From Glaciecola flavus (lineage in GTDB: Bacteria > Pseudomonadota > Gammaproteobacteria > Enterobacterales > Alteromonadaceae): a stretch of 64,000 nucleotides of DNA. Where the stretch lies: assembly GCF_042646125.1 (NCBI RefSeq), contig NZ_JBHRSW010000007.1, forward strand, positions 1 through 64,000, in the 5' to 3' direction. Below, in pieces: positions 44,492 through 53,300 of this stretch (positions are counted from its first letter, which is position 1; each line of letters starts with the position of its first letter). The translations under genes and the position numbers were made by a program. The notes beneath the pieces were generated by a model that ran no database searches, was not told the DNA's origin, and saw nothing but the letters and a program-made list of their open reading frames with translations.

Positions 44492-47400
44492 ATGATGTCT
44501 AAAGTGACTAAATACGCGGCCTTGAGTTTTTTAAGCCTTGTGATCTTTTTACTTGCCGTTGCGTTGATCCTACCTAGCCACTGGGGATTGAGCGCCGTGG
44601 GTTACTTCGCCAAGCAAACAGGTATCGTTGATTACGAAGACCTGCGGGGAAGTTTGTACAGTGAGCTTTCATTCAGTGGTTTAAGCATTGATCTTTCTGC
44701 GGCTCGGGTGGATCTATCAAGTGTCGGGATAGATGTGGGTATCTCATGTCTATTGGATGGACAAATTTGCGTTGAATCATTGAATTCGACAGAGATCGTC
44801 GTACGTATAAAAGAGACAGAAGTCGATGAAACCGAGTCTTCAGAGCAAGGTGAAATCTACATTAAGCTTCCAATAGACCTGCTGTTGAGTGAATTTTCAT
44901 TTGGCTCTCTTTTAATTTTTGCGCCCAATCAAGAGAGCGTAATCAAAGTCGACAGCTTTGAAACTGCTTTGCTTGCGAGCGAAAGCGTCGTCGATATTTC
45001 TAGGCTAAATATAGAGAAAATAACGACTTATTCTGCTCAGCATAAAGTGCAAGGCGATAGTAATACTGCCAACAACACTATTGGCACCAAACCAGCAGAC
45101 AAGGCTTCGTCGTCTTTGTTTTCCTTGGAGGAAATAGCGGAAGCCTTGTCGCTTGCTCCTCAGATTAACTTGCCAGAAATCTTTGTTCCAATTAACGTAT
45201 CATTGAGTAAAGCCAAGTTAGAAGAACTGCACCAACGGCCTTCTTTTAGTTATTCACAATACATCGCAAATGATACAGTGGCATACACCACGTCAACATC
45301 ATTACTCAGTGAGCTACAAGCTTCATTCGCACTACACAATCAAATTTTAAAAGGTGAAATGGGGCTATTTGGCAATAATTTGCTAGGCGGCACTCGGCTA
45401 CAGGCCGAGTTTGATATCGACTTTGACACAAACTTATCTCACCATGTGAGCATCCTTGCACGGCGCAACAGCAAGGCTATTAAAGCCGATCTCAAAGGCA
45501 CGATAGACTCGACAAACTTAGTATTAAGTACGGATGATAGCGAGTTAGTGGCTGCGAAATTTGAGCAAGATTTCCGCGATGAGAACCTCCCCATCAATGC
45601 CGTTATCCGTATTGTTAGCACTAATGCTATTTTGGATTTCGCTAAGCTCAAAACCGGGTTCAATATTGAAAATAGCCAATTGCATGTAAAAGGCGATTGG
45701 TATTCAGGCTTTCAAGTAGTGGGTGACATAGATTTACTTCATCCAGCAATAACAAAAACAGCATTAGAAGATGAGCATGTTGAGAAGGGCAGCCGTTCCT
45801 CTATCAGCGCAAAAGTCAAACTTGCCCCTGCGCAGTATGTTTTGGATGTGAGTGAATTTAGTAGTAGTGGTGAGATTGGGCAATTTAGCTTTGCCGGTCG
45901 TTCGCGTTTAGCAAAACAGCAACAGACTAAGCAATCGTCTTGGATCGCGGAAAATAACTACGAGGTCAACATTCAGGAGTTAATGCTTTCTATTTTTACC
46001 GAAGGCTTACCAGAAAACCTGTCGGGTGACTTATTGGTAGACACGCGCATCAACGAAAACAGTCTAAAGATGAGTGTGCTTTGCAAAGATTTACAAGCGA
46101 ATTTAATGCATGTCGCCTACCTTCTCAACTGTGACGTGGGCTTAACAGAAGCTGGACGACTCGATATAAAGCGCATCGATGCAAAAGTCGGAGACAATTC
46201 GTTAACGCTTGAAGGAGACATAAACTTTCCTTCATCAGCTTTGTGGGCAATGGAGCAGAATTGGTTAACCCAAACATCGCTTGATATTACAAGCCAACTA
46301 AATGCCCCCTCACTCAAGCAAATATTACCAAGTTTGACTGGTTCTGTGACCTTGCAAGGTGCTATACGAGGCAAACTGATTGCCCCACAATTGGATATTG
46401 AAGCAGAGTCCAAAGAAATAAGCTATGGAAACAGTAAAGTATCAAGAGCTATTGTAGAAGCATCGATGCGGAGCCAAGACAATTGGCAAACGAGTTTGCT
46501 AGTCAAAGCTGAAGATATCACTGTAGCGGAGCAAAATCTGCATTCTCTATCCTTTTCAGTGGACGGAAACTTAGCTGAACATGAGGCAAAGTTGACTGCT
46601 GGAAACACCGAATATAGGGTGTTTCAAGTTCTCAAAGGTGGAATAAGCTCTTTGGATACGCCAATATGGCAAGGTCGTTGGCATACAGGGCAGATGCAAC
46701 ACGAAATACTTGATTTGGCCCTGCGTTCACCGATAGATATTGTCGCCAATTTGGATGAGCAAGCTATATCTTTGAGTGCACATTGTTGGCATGACAATAA
46801 AAACGCAAATAACCAAATTTGCTTTGACGACACAAAGTATGCCAACGGTGAAGGCGCTGTCGCGGCTACACTTTCTTATAACCTAGCTACAATCGCTAGC
46901 TATATTTTGCCTGAACTGGTGATGACGAGCTCTGATCTACCCTTAACTACTTCTTTTCAAGCGGTTTACGACAAAGATTTAGGGCTATCTGCGCAACTCA
47001 ACAATCTAATACGCGGGCGTTTAGACACCCCTCAGCATCAAATAAACCTAAGTGCTGTCGTTGCGAATTTAGAGCTGAGCGAACGTGCGCTTAGCGCCAA
47101 TGTTTTTGCAGGTAGTGAGCTTACAGGTACGATAGGCCTTAAATCGAAGTTGTCACTGACTCCGCAAAATAGAGAGCATGCGGGCTGGGTGGGTATCAAT
47201 AAATTCGACTTGTCGGTACTGCAAGAGTTTTTGCCGATTATTGATTCTCTAAAAGGCGATGTGAACGCCAATATTGGTTTTTCAGGTAATGTCTCTCAGC
47301 CGAGTCTACGCGGTGAATTCACGGTTGATGATGGGGAACTAATATTAGAAGCTTATACTTATCCACTGACTGGCTTTAATCAGCGTTTAACATTTGATGG

Positions 47401-48499
47401 CGGCCACGCGGATATTTCAGGTGGGTTTTACCTCGGGAAAGGGGAAGCAAGCTACAAGGCCAAGGTAGATTTATTTGATGGCTTTAGCGCATCGGGGGAG
47501 ATTCTGGGTGACAAGCTACAGTTTGCTTACCAAAGCCAAAAAGCACAAATTTCACCTGATATCCGCTTTTCGCTTACACCAGAAAATATAATGGTAAAGG
47601 GTAAGGTAGTAATGGATGAGACCTTGGTGCGTATAGAGTCACTACCAGAGAGCGCCCGTTCACCTAGCTCAGATACAATCATTATTGGACAATCACCCTC
47701 TGCACCCATTTTACCAATAGGCCTAGATGTAAATCTGGCATTGTTGATCGACCCAGAACAAAAGGGTTTTGTCCAGTTGGAAGCAATGGGATTGTTTGCT
47801 GCACTTCATGGCGATTTGAATGTAAAGATATTGCAACGTCCAAGAACCAACGAAGAAGGTTTTTTGCCGATGCAAACATTCGTTAATGGGCAAATTAAAT
47901 TACTCGACGGCAACTATGAGGCTTATGGGCAAAAACTGTTAATCAGGCGCGGTAATATCTACTTTAATGGCGAACCGAGCTTACCGCAATTTGATTTGTC
48001 AGCGATTCGCAATCCGCTATACACAGAAGATGATGTCATTGCTGGTTTAAACGTTACCGGAAACCCAGTATTACCGCGTGTAGAATTGTTCTCAGAACCA
48101 GCTATGACGCAAGCTCGGCAACTTTCGTATTTGCTTCAAGGCCAAGACATTTTGAGTTCATCCGGTGGAGAAGAGAGTTCTCTTAACACAAATTTGATTA
48201 ATGCCTTGGTTAACTTTGGCGTAGGACGCAGTGAAAACAGGGTCGGCCAGCTAGGAAGAAAGCTGGGCTTTGACTCTCTGAATTTCCAAACGGCAGGGCA
48301 GGGTGAAAATACACAACTGCAACTAACTGGCAGGATATCAGACGATCTTCAAGTGACTTATGGCGTGGGTGTGTTTGATTCCGCTAGCGAGGTGATCTTA
48401 AAGTACAAATTGCTACCCAAGCTGTTTTTACAAGCTAAAAGTGGTGTAGATAGTGCGGTTAACTTGTTTTATCAGTTTAGTCATGGGAGAGTTGAATAG
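44492..48499 (+). CDS. tamB: Translocation and assembly module protein TamB (DUF490)
   Basis: TamB is a very large inner-membrane-anchored periplasmic protein. It has one N-terminal membrane helix (about residues 11-28) and a long stretch of beta-strand repeats across the periplasm, typical of AsmA/TamB bridge proteins. The C-terminal DUF490 domain includes LDGNYEAYGQKLLIRRGNIY and SYLLQGQDIL and ends in QFSHGR. The length of 1335 residues is normal. Two Met codons stand in tandem at the start. TamA and TamB act together between the inner and outer membrane. Confidence 0.93.
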   Translation: MMSKVTKYAALSFLSLVIFLLAVALILPSHWGLSAVGYFAKQTGIVDYEDLRGSLYSELSFSGLSIDLSAARVDLSSVGIDVGISCLLDGQICVESLNSTEIVVRIKETEVDETESSEQGEIYIKLPIDLLLSEFSFGSLLIFAPNQESVIKVDSFETALLASESVVDISRLNIEKITTYSAQHKVQGDSNTANNTIGTKPADKASSSLFSLEEIAEALSLAPQINLPEIFVPINVSLSKAKLEELHQRPSFSYSQYIANDTVAYTTSTSLLSELQASFALHNQILKGEMGLFGNNLLGGTRLQAEFDIDFDTNLSHHVSILARRNSKAIKADLKGTIDSTNLVLSTDDSELVAAKFEQDFRDENLPINAVIRIVSTNAILDFAKLKTGFNIENSQLHVKGDWYSGFQVVGDIDLLHPAITKTALEDEHVEKGSRSSISAKVKLAPAQYVLDVSEFSSSGEIGQFSFAGRSRLAKQQQTKQSSWIAENNYEVNIQELMLSIFTEGLPENLSGDLLVDTRINENSLKMSVLCKDLQANLMHVAYLLNCDVGLTEAGRLDIKRIDAKVGDNSLTLEGDINFPSSALWAMEQNWLTQTSLDITSQLNAPSLKQILPSLTGSVTLQGAIRGKLIAPQLDIEAESKEISYGNSKVSRAIVEASMRSQDNWQTSLLVKAEDITVAEQNLHSLSFSVDGNLAEHEAKLTAGNTEYRVFQVLKGGISSLDTPIWQGRWHTGQMQHEILDLALRSPIDIVANLDEQAISLSAHCWHDNKNANNQICFDDTKYANGEGAVAATLSYNLATIASYILPELVMTSSDLPLTTSFQAVYDKDLGLSAQLNNLIRGRLDTPQHQINLSAVVANLELSERALSANVFAGSELTGTIGLKSKLSLTPQNREHAGWVGINKFDLSVLQEFLPIIDSLKGDVNANIGFSGNVSQPSLRGEFTVDDGELILEAYTYPLTGFNQRLTFDGGHADISGGFYLGKGEASYKAKVDLFDGFSASGEILGDKLQFAYQSQKAQISPDIRFSLTPENIMVKGKVVMDETLVRIESLPESARSPSSDTIIIGQSPSAPILPIGLDVNLALLIDPEQKGFVQLEAMGLFAALHGDLNVKILQRPRTNEEGFLPMQTFVNGQIKLLDGNYEAYGQKLLIRRGNIYFNGEPSLPQFDLSAIRNPLYTEDDVIAGLNVTGNPVLPRVELFSEPAMTQARQLSYLLQGQDILSSSGGEESSLNTNLINALVNFGVGRSENRVGQLGRKLGFDSLNFQTAGQGENTQLQLTGRISDDLQVTYGVGVFDSASEVILKYKLLPKLFLQAKSGVDSAVNLFYQFSHGRVE

Positions 48500-48538
48500 T
48501 GCGCAGGAAGTACTGCGCATGAAATTACGACTTTCTTC

Positions 48539-48775
48539 TTAAGCATGGAGTACCAAGTCTCGATAATAGTTGGCGACTAAGGCGTGACGGTTTCGTATTT
48601 GTAATTTTCGATATATGTTGGCGCAATGAAATTTGACCGTTCTCTCGCTAATAAACAAATCATTGGCAATCAGTTTGTTCGGTAAGCCTTCCATAATTTT
48701 CATGGCGATTTCTTTTTCTCTTTTTGACAAATTATCGATATCTTCTACGGTATTTACCTTGTTTATTTGGATCAT
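48539..48775 (-). CDS. Small LuxR-type HTH protein
   Basis: The 78-residue product is essentially only a LuxR/GerE DNA-binding domain: LSKREKEIAMKIMEGLPNKL, then IANDLFISERTVKFHCANIY and RKLQIRNRHALVANYYRDL. No receiver or autoinducer-binding domain is present. I chose the ATG at 48775 because AAGGAA lies five bases upstream on the minus strand; the frame extends to 48802. It stands alone between tamB (convergent) and the terminator of the cysG operon. It may be an autonomous regulator like GerE, or a co-regulator; targets are unknown. Confidence 0.85.
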   Translation of the reverse strand: MIQINKVNTVEDIDNLSKREKEIAMKIMEGLPNKLIANDLFISERTVKFHCANIYRKLQIRNRHALVANYYRDLVLHA

Positions 48776-48898
48776 GAGTATTCCTTTATAAGTTGTTTCC
48801 ATTAAACGTGTTGATGGGTTGTTGCAGAGCCTCGTGCTCGACCTGAATAATTAAACGTCACTTTCAGTCTTTTGTCTGAGCGAATTTGGACAATTGTT

Positions 48899-48939
48899 AA
48901 CAAAAAGAGGACAAAAAGCTCCTGTGTCCTCTTTTTGTT
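48899..48939 (-). terminator. Terminator hairpin of the cysG-transglutaminase operon
   Basis: AACAAAAAGAGGACA (48899-48913) and TGTCCTCTTTTTGTT (48925-48939) are perfect 15-bp inverted repeats around an 11-nt loop. It lies 91 bp beyond the minus-strand stop at 49030 and upstream of the LuxR-type gene. Confidence 0.75.
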
Positions 48940-49029
48940 ACTGAACGAAAGTGTTGCTATTGCTGGTATTCACCTCATTTCAACGGGATAAAGTGAACAC
49001 GTCAAAGATGGGTTGCTAGGTGCTGCTAG

Positions 49030-49980
49030 TTATAAGGGAGCTAGGCTATATTGGCGATTGCGAATAGCCAAGAGTGAGTCTTCATCTGCTTCCCCTATTT
49101 TAAAATAAGCAGGGCCTGTAGGCTCTATCAATACATAGGGGACGCCTTCGTGCTTGACGGTTTTCTCGTTCGGTAATGCACGCAAGCCGATTGCTAAGAG
49201 TGCGTGATTAGGTAGCAAGACCATGCTAACTTTTATTTGTTCGTTGTATGCCTGCAATAACGCAGCAAAAAGGGTAGATTTGCTGTCACAATCCCCCCTG
49301 TTTTGCAGTATCAAGTCTTTCGGAGAAGCAAAGCCAGAACCATTCGACGATATACGACTGCGTAAATCGTTATATGGAATACTCTGCACCCAACTGAGCG
49401 CAATGCTAATGAATTCACGGTAGTCTTTCGTATTTTGTTGTATGGCTTTTATTGCGTCGACAATTGGCATCAGCGCGTTTTTGCTATCTTCAACATATCT
49501 TTCAAAATCATGTTGGATGCCAGTCTCTCCTTGGGGGGAGGTATAGTTTAAGAAATAGTTTTCTTTATAATATTCGCGTTTAACTTTTTCTTGCAGATTT
49601 TCGATATGTGCTAGGGTCGCTTTCGCTACTTTATCGTTGGGCGCACGCACTTGGTACTCGGTAGTCAGGCCTAACCGGCTAATAACGACTTGCACGCCAT
49701 CTGCCGATACTTCAACTGCGTATCGCCGGATTGCCGCCACGATCTCTTGTTGAAGCAATTGATTGTTATAGCGTATAGGTGAGTCGGGCAGTTGTTGAAG
49801 GCTGAAGTTGTTAAGAGCAAAATTGATGGCAAAATGCCTTTCACCATCAAACCAGCGATACTTAAATATTGTTGCTTCTTCAGTTTGTTTTTTTTGAAAA
49901 CTAAGCTGTTTGCTCAAGGCTTCATTCGGAGCGAATACAAGCCACAAAAATGATAAGCAAACAAGTGTCGTTCTATTCAC
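49030..49980 (-). CDS. Exported transglutaminase-like protein
   Basis: A signal peptide (LVCLSFLWLVFAPNEALS) is followed by a lead region and a transglutaminase-like core. The candidate catalytic Cys is in NRGDCDSKSTL, the His in LPNHALLAIG and the acidic residue in YVLIEPTG. In the papain-like fold these form a triad, so the protein could be a protease, amidase or cross-linking enzyme in the periplasm. It overlaps the cysG stop: GTG at 49980 is preferred, with TTG at 49986 as an alternative, and neither has a clear ribosome binding site. The product is 316 residues with the GTG start. The substrate is unknown. Confidence 0.75.
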   Translation of the reverse strand: MNRTTLVCLSFLWLVFAPNEALSKQLSFQKKQTEEATIFKYRWFDGERHFAINFALNNFSLQQLPDSPIRYNNQLLQQEIVAAIRRYAVEVSADGVQVVISRLGLTTEYQVRAPNDKVAKATLAHIENLQEKVKREYYKENYFLNYTSPQGETGIQHDFERYVEDSKNALMPIVDAIKAIQQNTKDYREFISIALSWVQSIPYNDLRSRISSNGSGFASPKDLILQNRGDCDSKSTLFAALLQAYNEQIKVSMVLLPNHALLAIGLRALPNEKTVKHEGVPYVLIEPTGPAYFKIGEADEDSLLAIRNRQYSLAPL

Positions 49981-51361
49981 TACCAAACCAATTTAATTGC
50001 TTATGTAAGCTCACTACGCCGCCAACGATGATCAAGGTTGGCGGTTTTACTTGGCCTAAGCTGGGGTGAGTACTAATGTCTGCTAGTGTTCCCGTTATGA
50101 CCTTTTGCTCGGTTCGGGTAGCATTTTCGACTAAAGCTATAGGGGTATTCTCATCTAAACCGTGCTGAACCAGCGAGTCACAGATTATGCTCAGTCCTGT
50201 CAGCCCCATATAAAAGACGAGGGTTTGATTTTTTTGTGCAAGCGCTTGCCAGTTTAAATCAATGCTATCGTCCTTTAAATGACCTGTCGTAAATACAACG
50301 GACTGCGCATAGTCGCGATGCGTCAAAGGGATACCACCGTAAGTCGCTGCCCCTGTTGCAGCGGTAATGCCTGGCACAACTTGAAACTCCACTTTGTGTT
50401 CAATCAGAGTCTGAATTTCTTCACCTCCACGACCAAATATGAAAGGATCACCGCCTTTTAGCCTCACGACTCGATTGCCTTCTTTTGCCAACTTTGCAAG
50501 TAAATGATTGATCTCGTCTTGGGGGATAGTATGGTTGCTTTTTGCTTTTCCTACATAGATTTTTTCGGCGTCTCGTCGGACTAACTCCAAAATTTCTTTA
50601 GATACTAAGCGATCGTATACAACAACGTCGGCTTTTTGCATCAGTCGCAAGGCTCTGAAGGTCAGTAAATCTGGATCGCCAGGGCCGGCGCCAACAAGGT
50701 AAACTTGCCCTGCTGTTTTGTTATCATTCTGAAAGGCTTCAAGACTGCGTTCAAACTGTTCGTCGGCTAAGGCAACATTTCCTTGAAGTACATTTTCGCC
50801 AATATCGCCATCTAATACGTCTTCCCAAAAATAACGTCGCTCTGTAACAGTATGCAAAGCTTTTTTTACTTTGTGCCTAAATTTTTCAGAAAATTGACCA
50901 AGTAAGCTCACTTTAGCGGGGATAACGGATTCCAGCTTTTGACGTAAATAACGAAGCAGGACTGGCGCTACGCCGCCACTCGACATGGCAATAATAATGG
51001 GATCTCTATCAACGATAGACGGCGTAATAAACTTACACAAGGGTGTATTGTCAACCACATTGACCAAAATACCCTTTTGCGTAGCCAAATCATGAATACT
51101 TTGATTAACAGACTCATCATCGGTGGCGACAAACACCATATTAATACCATCTAAATCGCTGTCTTCAAACTTTCGTCGATGCAATGTAAGTGCATGCTTA
51201 TCGACTAATTTCTCTACGGTATCACTGACCCAAGGCGCAACAAGAGTAATCTGAGCAGGTGTTTTTAAAAGCAATTCACATTTACGCGCAGCTACTTCAC
51301 CTGCCCCAACAATGAGGCAGCGTATATGCTGCGCATCAACAAAAATTGGGAAGTACTTCAT
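49973..51361 (-). CDS. cysG: Siroheme synthase (multifunctional)
   Basis: CysG makes siroheme, the cofactor of sulfite and nitrite reductases. The N-terminal domain (about residues 1-205, with a Rossmann motif VGAGEVAARK and the SSGGVAPVL loop) is the precorrin-2 dehydrogenase and ferrochelatase. The C-terminal domain (about 215-455, VGAGPGDPDLLTFRALRLMQ, RLKGGDPFIFGRGGEE) is the uroporphyrinogen-III methyltransferase. The length of 462 residues is normal. It is the first gene of a two-gene overlap with the transglutaminase-like gene. Confidence 0.96.
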   Translation of the reverse strand: MKYFPIFVDAQHIRCLIVGAGEVAARKCELLLKTPAQITLVAPWVSDTVEKLVDKHALTLHRRKFEDSDLDGINMVFVATDDESVNQSIHDLATQKGILVNVVDNTPLCKFITPSIVDRDPIIIAMSSGGVAPVLLRYLRQKLESVIPAKVSLLGQFSEKFRHKVKKALHTVTERRYFWEDVLDGDIGENVLQGNVALADEQFERSLEAFQNDNKTAGQVYLVGAGPGDPDLLTFRALRLMQKADVVVYDRLVSKEILELVRRDAEKIYVGKAKSNHTIPQDEINHLLAKLAKEGNRVVRLKGGDPFIFGRGGEEIQTLIEHKVEFQVVPGITAATGAATYGGIPLTHRDYAQSVVFTTGHLKDDSIDLNWQALAQKNQTLVFYMGLTGLSIICDSLVQHGLDENTPIALVENATRTEQKVITGTLADISTHPSLGQVKPPTLIIVGGVVSLHKQLNWFGSE

Positions 51362-51367
51362 CTGTGT

Positions 51368-53101
51368 TTAGCTCTTACGAGGACGCTTTGGCGGTTTGTC
51401 GCTCCATGCTCTAATATTTAGTCGCTGACCAGACACGCGTGCCTTTTGCAGAACGTCTTGTGTTTCTTTTGGCATTCCGTCAGGTAAATCGACGAGTGAG
51501 TAGCTTTCGTGAATATCAATAGCGCCGATGTATTGGCTGTCAATACCTGCTTCATTGGCAATTGCACCAACAATGTTACCAGGCTTTACGCCGTGCACAT
51601 AGCCAACGTCAAGACGGTAGCGTTGAAAGCCCTCTTCTGGCTTGCCTCGGCTTCTAACATTTGACTTGCGATCACCACGCTCATTGCCTCGACCATTTCT
51701 GTCGTTTCGACGACTATTCCGATTATCACGTAACGGTCGGTCGTCTCGAGGAGGACGAGCGTTTAGATCGGTGCTGTTTGATTCGTCCAAAAATAAAGGC
51801 TCATCACCTTGAGCAACTTTCGCCAGTGCTGCCATGATGCGTTCTGGCGCAGCTTCTGCCTCACGTACGATGGTGTCAATAAGAGGCATAAAGGACTCTA
51901 GAGCATCGTCATCAATGGCATTAAGCACGTTGCGAGTAAATTTTTCGACGCGTGTCTCGTTTAGTTCAGACACCGAAGGAATATTCATTTTTTCGATGCG
52001 TTGTTTGGTCGTTTTTTCAATTGAAAACAGTAAACGTTTTTCACGATGCGAAATAAACAGAATCGCATCACCTGAGCGACCCGCACGACCAGTACGACCA
52101 ATTCTGTGCACGTATGACTCTGTGTCATAAGGAATATCATAGTTGATTACATGGCTAACTCTTTCGACGTCTAGCCCACGCGCCACAACATCAGTCGCCA
52201 CTAAGATATCAATTGTCCCGCGTTTTAATCGCTCTACTGTTCGCTCTCTCGCATTTTGCGGAATATCACCGTTTAGGGGTTCAACATCATAGCCGCGTGC
52301 ACTTAGCTTATCGGCAAGCTCTAAGGTAGCTGTTTTAGTGCGCACAAAAATGATCATGCCATCAAACTCTTCCACTTCCATGATCCGAGTTAGGGCTTCT
52401 AGTTTGTGATGGGGGGCAACTTGACAGTAGCGCTGTTTGACCGTACTCGCTGTTGCTGCTTTGGCTGCAATCTTTACCTGTTCTGGGTTGTTTAGATATC
52501 GATTGGATATCTTTCTAATTTGCTCTGGCATTGTTGCCGAAAATAAGGCTGTTTGTCGTTGCTCAGGCGCATGAGACAAAATTAATTCGACATCGTCAAT
52601 AAAGCCCATTCTTAACATTTCATCCGCTTCGTCTAATACTAAAAAGCGTAAGTTATCTAGTTTTAGGGTTTTGCGCTGTATATGGTCAATAATTCTGCCC
52701 GGCGTGCCAACAACCACTTGGACACCGCGTTTTAGCTGGCGAATTTGGTTGTCATATGACTGCCCACCATAAACGGGTAACACTTTAATTTTTTTAGAAA
52801 AGCTCGCATACACTTGAAACGCTTCAGCAACCTGAATAGCGAGTTCTCGAGTAGGGGCTAATACCAATAGTTGAGGGTACATTGCATCAGGGTCAACTTT
52901 TGAAAGCATAGGTAATGCAAAAGCGGCAGTTTTCCCCGTACCTGTCTGCGCCTGACCAAGCAAGTCATGGCCTTCCAACAAGAGTGGAATACTCTGCGCT
53001 TGGATGGGAGAGGGTTTCTCGTAGCCTACCTTTTCGAGCGCTTGCAATATTGGTTCAGGTAGGTCAAGGTCGGCAAATGTGATATCGACAGTGTCGGTCA
53101 T
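51368..53101 (-). CDS. deaD: DEAD-box ATP-dependent RNA helicase DeaD (CsdA)
   Basis: The 577-residue product has the full DEAD-box set: a Q motif (F-ADLDLPEPILQALEKVGYEKP), Walker A AQTGTGKT, PTRELAIQ, DEAD, SAT, and motif VI HRIGRTGRAG. After the two RecA domains come an Arg/Asp/Asn-rich linker (about residues 445-490) and a DbpA-like RNA-binding domain (YRLDVGYVHGVKPGNIVGAI). This architecture is that of CsdA/DeaD, used in ribosome assembly and cold adaptation. It lies 6 bp upstream of cysG and is divergent from prsT. Confidence 0.95.
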   Translation of the reverse strand: MTDTVDITFADLDLPEPILQALEKVGYEKPSPIQAQSIPLLLEGHDLLGQAQTGTGKTAAFALPMLSKVDPDAMYPQLLVLAPTRELAIQVAEAFQVYASFSKKIKVLPVYGGQSYDNQIRQLKRGVQVVVGTPGRIIDHIQRKTLKLDNLRFLVLDEADEMLRMGFIDDVELILSHAPEQRQTALFSATMPEQIRKISNRYLNNPEQVKIAAKAATASTVKQRYCQVAPHHKLEALTRIMEVEEFDGMIIFVRTKTATLELADKLSARGYDVEPLNGDIPQNARERTVERLKRGTIDILVATDVVARGLDVERVSHVINYDIPYDTESYVHRIGRTGRAGRSGDAILFISHREKRLLFSIEKTTKQRIEKMNIPSVSELNETRVEKFTRNVLNAIDDDALESFMPLIDTIVREAEAAPERIMAALAKVAQGDEPLFLDESNSTDLNARPPRDDRPLRDNRNSRRNDRNGRGNERGDRKSNVRSRGKPEEGFQRYRLDVGYVHGVKPGNIVGAIANEAGIDSQYIGAIDIHESYSLVDLPDGMPKETQDVLQKARVSGQRLNIRAWSDKPPKRPRKS

Positions 53102-53300
53102 TTTTAATAAATCCTGGTAAAACTAGAAATGGGGCAAAGCAGAGAGGATGCGAACGCCGGTAAAGTGGTCTTATTATATGCTAAATGATAAGCAGATACC
53201 ATTAAACTATTGCACAAAGCTGTGGTTTAATAACAAAATATCAGGGTTAAACTCGATAAGCGCAGCTTAGTCGATGGATTTTTTTAAACGAGGATGTTTT

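Noticed and set aside
48500..48519. TGCGCAG/CTGCGCA stem just after the tamB stop as a terminator
   Set aside because: It is a 7-bp stem without a T-run on either side, too weak to call.
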